DNA from: Cryomorphaceae bacterium
GTDB lineage: Bacteria > Bacteroidota > Bacteroidia > Flavobacteriales > Schleiferiaceae
DNA: 10,397 nucleotides
Assembly (NCBI GenBank): GCA_949547975.1
Contig: CATITW010000020.1
Location: 1-10,397 of the forward strand
Direction of reading: 5' to 3'
Shown: positions 6,917-10,397 of the stretch, one piece after another
Numbering within the stretch: position 1 is the first letter of the stretch
How the letters are laid out: the number at the start of each line of letters is the position of its first letter
Program-made: the position numbers and the translations under genes
The notes under the pieces: generated by a model
Seen by the model: the letters and a program-made list of their open reading frames with translations, nothing else
Databases searched by the model: none
What the model was told of the DNA's origin: nothing

Positions 6917-8116
6917 ATGAAAAAATCCCCCGTCTTAGGTCTGCGTGAAAACGCCGGAATATTCGCACTATTAGTACTGATGAGTGCCTTTGTGGGTGCT
7001 ATGGTAGGGTTCGAACGAAGCCTATTGACTGAATTTACACGGGATTTAGGACTAGGACAGCTAGAAGGTACGCTACTAATGGTCGCCCTTTTCGGTGCAA
7101 GCAAAGCCGTTGCGAATCTTTTTACGGGAGTTTTATTGGACCAATTAGGCCGTAAACGCACCCTACTCCTTGGCTGGCTTTTAGCACTCCAAGTTCCCTT
7201 CCTTCTGCTCCATGGCGAAGGTACTTTCCTCGTATTCGCTGCCAACATTGCGCTCGGCTTGAGTCAAGGCTTTACCTGGTCTACCACAGTGATCATGAAA
7301 ATAGACCTCGTCGGTCCTAAAAAGCGCGGAACCGCTATGGGACTCAATGAAAGTGCGGGCTACCTCGCCGTAGGGATAACCTCGTTCATCACCGCTTGGT
7401 ACTTTGAACAGTCCGGACTACTCTATCCCATACTCTACGGCGCTATCGGCATCGGACTTCTCGCACTTCTGAATACTATTTTCTTCGTACCGGAAACCAC
7501 ACCTTGGGCTCAACTCGAAGGAAGCCAACACCAGGAAGTGCCCAAGATCGAATCTAACATCTTCCTGAAAACCACACTCAAGGACCGCAACCTCAGCAGC
7601 ATTACACTCGCCGGCGTAGTCAACAATGCAAATGACGGAATTCTTTGGGCCTTACTCCCAACTCTCCTACTCACTCTAGGCCACCCGTTGACCTTAGCCG
7701 GGGGATTGCTAGGTACGCATGCCGCCGTTTGGGGCCTTGGACAACTGATAACAGGTCCCTTATCCAATAAAGGCCAACTACGCACCTTAATCACCGCAGG
7801 AATGGTACTTCAAGGACTTTCGCTGGTATGGATTACGTTCTTTGCTTCGCACATCCTTCCCTTTGCCACCCTCGGTGCTGGTACCGCTTTGGTCTACCCC
7901 ACCTTCATGGTCGGCATCTCCAACCAGTCCCATCCTACCTGGCGTCCTAAAGCGCTTTCCGCTTACCGATTTTGGCGAGATATGGGCTACGTCTTCGGTG
8001 CCTTTCTCGGCTACCTCGCCTTGCAGTTTGGACAAAGTAAGACCGCCTTTCTGCTCATCGCCCTTGTCACGGTACTGAGCGGGGTGTATTTCTTTTTCCG
8101 TTACAAAGACGCCTAA
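6917..8116 (+). CDS. major facilitator superfamily (MFS) transporter, substrate unknown
   Basis: 399 residues from ATG 6917, with about 12 predicted membrane helices in two halves joined by a hydrophilic loop near residues 195-220 (around WAQLEGSQHQEVPKIE). The loop between TM2 and TM3 carries the MFS signature motif A as GVLLDQLGRKRTLL at about 71-84. The equivalent loop of the second half is degenerate (GPLSNKGQLRTL). Further family-like stretches are RGTAMGLNESAGYLAVG and ALSAYRFWRDMGYVFGA near the C-terminus. It is an inner-membrane secondary transporter, exporter or importer; nothing in the sequence fixes the substrate. An in-frame TTG at 6896 would add seven residues but lies in a likely promoter box. 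The gaps of 52 bp to the nhaC-type gene and 44 bp to the next gene, with no terminator, allow co-transcription. Confidence 0.88.
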   Translation: MKKSPVLGLRENAGIFALLVLMSAFVGAMVGFERSLLTEFTRDLGLGQLEGTLLMVALFGASKAVANLFTGVLLDQLGRKRTLLLGWLLALQVPFLLLHGEGTFLVFAANIALGLSQGFTWSTTVIMKIDLVGPKKRGTAMGLNESAGYLAVGITSFITAWYFEQSGLLYPILYGAIGIGLLALLNTIFFVPETTPWAQLEGSQHQEVPKIESNIFLKTTLKDRNLSSITLAGVVNNANDGILWALLPTLLLTLGHPLTLAGGLLGTHAAVWGLGQLITGPLSNKGQLRTLITAGMVLQGLSLVWITFFASHILPFATLGAGTALVYPTFMVGISNQSHPTWRPKALSAYRFWRDMGYVFGAFLGYLALQFGQSKTAFLLIALVTVLSGVYFFFRYKDA

Positions 8117-8160
8117 CGAGACTCAACTCGTATTTTCATCGTTTATAAAAACACCGCCAC

Positions 8161-8493
8161 ATGTCAGAACAACAGCACCCTTGCCCAGAATGTAAAAGTC
8201 CCTATGCCTACGAAATGGATGCTCTTATGGTGTGTCCAGAGTGCGGACACGAATGGAACGCTCAAGACGAACTCTTGGCCAATTCCGTTCTCGATGCCAA
8301 CGGCAACATCCTTCAAGACGGTGATGCCGTAGTGGTCATCAAATCTTTGCCCGTAAAAGGCGCGCCACGTTCGATCAAACCAGGCACTAAAGTCTCGCGC
8401 ATCAAACTTGTGGACGGCGATCACAACATCAGCTGTAAAATAGACGGCTTCGGTGCAATGATGCTGAAAAGCGAATTCGTAAAAAAGGCCTAA
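8161..8493 (+). CDS. yjdM: PhnA/YjdM-family zinc-ribbon protein
   Basis: 110 residues, the usual size of the family. The N-terminus is a zinc ribbon with two CxxC pairs, C8/C11 (HPCPEC) and C25/C28 (VCPECGHEW). The rest, from about residue 40, is the compact beta-rich YjdM domain: [17 protein letters not shown], then [17 protein letters not shown] and a [17 protein letters not shown] end. The name phnA comes from a location near phosphonate genes in E. coli; the molecular role is unknown and the protein should not be taken as a phosphonoacetate hydrolase, which shares the old name. No phosphonate gene is seen here. Cytosolic, no signal peptide. A TATTTTCA at 8131-8138 is a weak promoter candidate, but the 44-bp gap also fits co-transcription with the MFS gene. 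Confidence 0.93.
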   Translation: MSEQQHPCPECKSPYAYEMDALMVCPECGHEWNAQDELLANSVLDANGNILQDGDAVVVIKSLPVKGAPRSIKPGTKVSRIKLVDGDHNISCKIDGFGAMMLKSEFVKKA

Positions 8494-8513
8494 CCCATTA
8501 CTGTTATTAAGAC

Positions 8514-8553
8514 AAAAAAAGACCCGGTTCTATGGCTAGAACCGGGCCTTTTT
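8514..8553. terminator. bidirectional intrinsic terminator between convergent genes
   Basis: Perfect 10-bp stem CCCGGTTCTA (8523-8532) / TAGAACCGGG (8537-8546) with loop TGGC. Five T at 8549-8553 serve the plus strand; the seven A at 8514-8520 give a U-tract on the minus strand. It can end both the yjdM gene and the convergent T9SS-protein gene. It shares the ACCCGGT core with the terminator at 1378-1410. Confidence 0.93.
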
Positions 8554-8579
8554 ACGTTGAAGCCTCTAAGTAGATCGTG

Positions 8580-10397
8580 TTATTTCACAATCTGAATGCG
8601 GCTTTGGAAGAATCCATTTTCACTAACCAAGCGAAGTACATAGGTACCCGCTGCCAAGTGTTCTGTATCGACACGCTGCTGCGTATCACCATTGCCTTCT
8701 AATTCTACCACCGTGCGTCCTGAAGCATCCACTATGGTGATGGCACCAGAAACGGCAGAGCTGCTCGAGATGGTCACATACGACTGCGCAGGATTTGGAT
8801 AGATCTGAACATCTGTCAACGTCAATTCTGCCACGTTCAAAGCGTCCGCAATGCTGCTCGAATAGCTGTCCGAGTCGCCACAAGCGTTGAACACAGTGAG
8901 TGTTACAAAGAATGCAGTCGATGGCACGCTGTAGGTGTGTACAGGATAGTTGGACGTGTTGTTCGTATTTCCGTCTCCAAAGTTCCAGAGGTAAGAATTT
9001 CCACCGATAGAATTGGTTCCGTCAAACTGCACTTGCATTCCTCCACCAGTCGCACTCAAGATTTTCGCCGAGAATGTTGCCGTAGGCTGCACACAAATGG
9101 TGATGTAGAGCGTGGTATCCGCTTGATCACCACAGGCATTAGTCACCGTGACGTCTACTGCAAAGTTCCCAGAACCAGAATACGTGTGTGTCGGGTTCAA
9201 ACCTGTACCTGAATTTCCGTCGCCGAAGGTCCATGTTGCCGAGGCTACATCTGCGATACCCGTTGCATCAAAGGTGACGTCAAATGCACTTTGAGAATAC
9301 GTTACCGCAGCTACAAGTGGGGCACACAAGGAGATGGTATCGTTAAATACAACACTCTGACCACAAGAATCCGTCGCCGTTAATGCTACAGGGTAAGAGC
9401 CCCCAGCAGTATAGGTGTGCGAAGGCTGATCGCCAGTTCCGGAATTCCCGTCACCGAAGTCCCAAGCATAAGTGAGCTGGGTTCCTGTCGATGCCGTTGC
9501 ATCGAAATCTACAGTTAGCCCATTTACTACTGCGGTAAATGTCGGAAGTGGCGCTGGACATAGCGTGCTACAATCTGCTGCACCTTGGTATTTGATACCG
9601 GCGGTCATTTCACCAGGGTCGCCTGCATTTGCAGCACCCGCAACGCTGGAGAGGATGATTCCGTTAGAATTGGTCAAGACATAACCACATTCGCTCTGCC
9701 ATTGTCCATTGTCCTGGAATTCCATGTAGAAGGTATCTCCATCACAAACGTTGATGGTAAAGGTTTCAGAAAATCCTAAAGCACCCGTTGTGGTATTCAT
9801 CGAATAGCTCGTGACTGTAGTTCCTGTAGTAACTAGGAGTTCGTGGAAATTGGTTCCAGCGTTATTTGCTGCCCAACCGTCGCCGAAGTCATCGGTAAGC
9901 TCGAGGGTGTAGGTACAACCACCCGCACAAGTAAACGGTGTCGCTGATGCTGGCCCTACCCACATGCTCACGTCGCCTGCTCCACATGAGTCACGAACGT
10001 AAACATCGTATGAGGTTCCTGAGGTCAAACCTGGAATGGTGTACGGATTCGTCGCAACATTTGAAACGATCGTTCCGCTACCTGGTGTGAACCCTGTAGG
10101 ACCGTATTCAATCTGCCATGCCGTTGCACCACCTGTGGTCCAAGCTACTTCGATCTCCGTATTTGAAACTGGAGTCGCAGTGATCGCAGTAGGATCTGGA
10201 CACGTCGGAGCCTCGTCGATAAAGAGATCATCTACACCGATATCCCCTTGCTGTGGCGTATTGCCCCCGGATTTGGTAGCCGTGAATTTAATCTTAACAG
10301 ACTTGTTCGCATAACTGCTCAAATCTGTTACGATTTCTAACCACTGGTTTCCTTGATCGCCTGAAACAGAATCCAGCACGGTCCATGTTCCCACGGC
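8580..10397 (-). CDS. secreted PKD-domain protein with T9SS C-terminal sorting domain, N-terminus beyond the right edge
   Basis: About 605 visible residues; the frame stays open to the right edge, so the start and signal peptide lie outside. Residue numbers count from the GTG codon at 10394, which is a Val inside the protein. 1-64: end of a MAM/jelly-roll-like region (QWLEIVTDLSSYANKSVKIKF, then DIGVDDLFIDE). 65-155: fibronectin III-like domain beginning CPDPTAI and containing GLTSGTSYDVYVR. 159-275: a Cys-containing beta module with DDFGDGWAANN, family unclear. Three PKD domains with WDFGDG (311-316), WTFGDG (388-393) and WNFGDG (470-475), each followed by a HTY turn. 526-604: T9SS type A sorting domain, with YPNPA (532-536), a GxYVLRL-type strand and a basic C-terminal end. 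It is exported by the Sec and type IX systems and likely anchored on or released from the cell surface. Adhesin or enzyme? Any catalytic domain would be upstream. Confidence 0.93.
   Translation of the reverse strand, partial: AVGTWTVLDSVSGDQGNQWLEIVTDLSSYANKSVKIKFTATKSGGNTPQQGDIGVDDLFIDEAPTCPDPTAITATPVSNTEIEVAWTTGGATAWQIEYGPTGFTPGSGTIVSNVATNPYTIPGLTSGTSYDVYVRDSCGAGDVSMWVGPASATPFTCAGGCTYTLELTDDFGDGWAANNAGTNFHELLVTTGTTVTSYSMNTTTGALGFSETFTINVCDGDTFYMEFQDNGQWQSECGYVLTNSNGIILSSVAGAANAGDPGEMTAGIKYQGAADCSTLCPAPLPTFTAVVNGLTVDFDATASTGTQLTYAWDFGDGNSGTGDQPSHTYTAGGSYPVALTATDSCGQSVVFNDTISLCAPLVAAVTYSQSAFDVTFDATGIADVASATWTFGDGNSGTGLNPTHTYSGSGNFAVDVTVTNACGDQADTTLYITICVQPTATFSAKILSATGGGMQVQFDGTNSIGGNSYLWNFGDGNTNNTSNYPVHTYSVPSTAFFVTLTVFNACGDSDSYSSSIADALNVAELTLTDVQIYPNPAQSYVTISSSSAVSGAITIVDASGRTVVELEGNGDTQQRVDTEHLAAGTYVLRLVSENGFFQSRIQIVK

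Noticed and set aside
6874..7248. 124-residue minus-strand open frame inside the MFS gene
   Set aside because: Ser/Arg/Pro-rich low-complexity translation antisense to an MFS gene, typical of a shadow frame.
8117..8130. CGAG...CTCG inverted repeat before the yjdM gene
   Set aside because: The arms are only 4 bp and do not extend; expected by chance in a gap of this size.
9190..9470. Possible DNA repeat at the FGDGNSGTG-coding segments of PKD1 and PKD2
   Set aside because: The protein motif repeats because both are PKD domains; the DNA differs at many positions, so this is domain homology rather than a recent nucleotide repeat.
10392..10394. GTG at 10394 as the start of the secreted protein
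   Set aside because: The frame continues upstream to the edge with Ala, there is no signal peptide here, and the residues fall in the middle of a domain.

Overview
The window reads as a chromosomal segment from a member of the Bacteroidota, most likely a marine, Flavobacteriales-like organism. The evidence is a secreted protein ending in a type IX secretion (T9SS) C-terminal sorting domain, a DUF2911 protein, a RibH of the flavobacterial type, weak or absent Shine-Dalgarno sites, and TAnnTTTG-like boxes ahead of most genes. Base composition looks even, roughly half G+C by eye. I see no mobile element, integrase, CRISPR array, tRNA or rRNA.

Layout. Left edge (1-464, +): the 3' part of ribH (lumazine synthase). 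520-1353 (+): an exported DUF2911 protein with a C-terminal TPR-like tail. A strong hairpin at 1378-1410 has T-tracts on both strands and can end both this gene and the convergent gene 1433-2674 (-), an exported DUF1343/NamZ-type exo-N-acetylmuramidase. Head-to-head with it, and overlapping it by 20 bp, is 2655-3875 (+), a LolC/LolE/FtsX-type ABC permease that starts at GTG. Next come 3947-5305 (+), a cystathionine beta-synthase-type PLP enzyme with a C-terminal CBS-domain pair, and a terminator at 5328-5366.

The second half holds three same-strand genes with gaps of about 45-50 bp and no terminator between them: an NhaC-family antiporter (5425-6864), an MFS transporter (6917-8116) and a PhnA/YjdM zinc-ribbon protein (8161-8493). 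A second two-way terminator (8514-8553) separates these from a convergent gene (8580 to the right edge, -). That gene encodes the C-terminal 600 or so residues of a large secreted protein with FN3-like, PKD and T9SS sorting domains.

How the genes fit together. Most are housekeeping or envelope functions: riboflavin synthesis, peptidoglycan turnover, envelope transport, sulfur amino acid metabolism, ion homeostasis and surface protein secretion. The only locally linked pair I would stress is the divergent NamZ/permease pair, whose promoters must lie inside each other's 5' coding regions. I found no convincing new multi-gene system. The points worth a second look are that overlap, matching GTAAG/CTTAC inverted repeats in the leaders of the two transporter genes, and a cysteine-containing module of unclear family in the secreted protein. 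Every gap between genes is under about 80 bp, so there is no long empty stretch.
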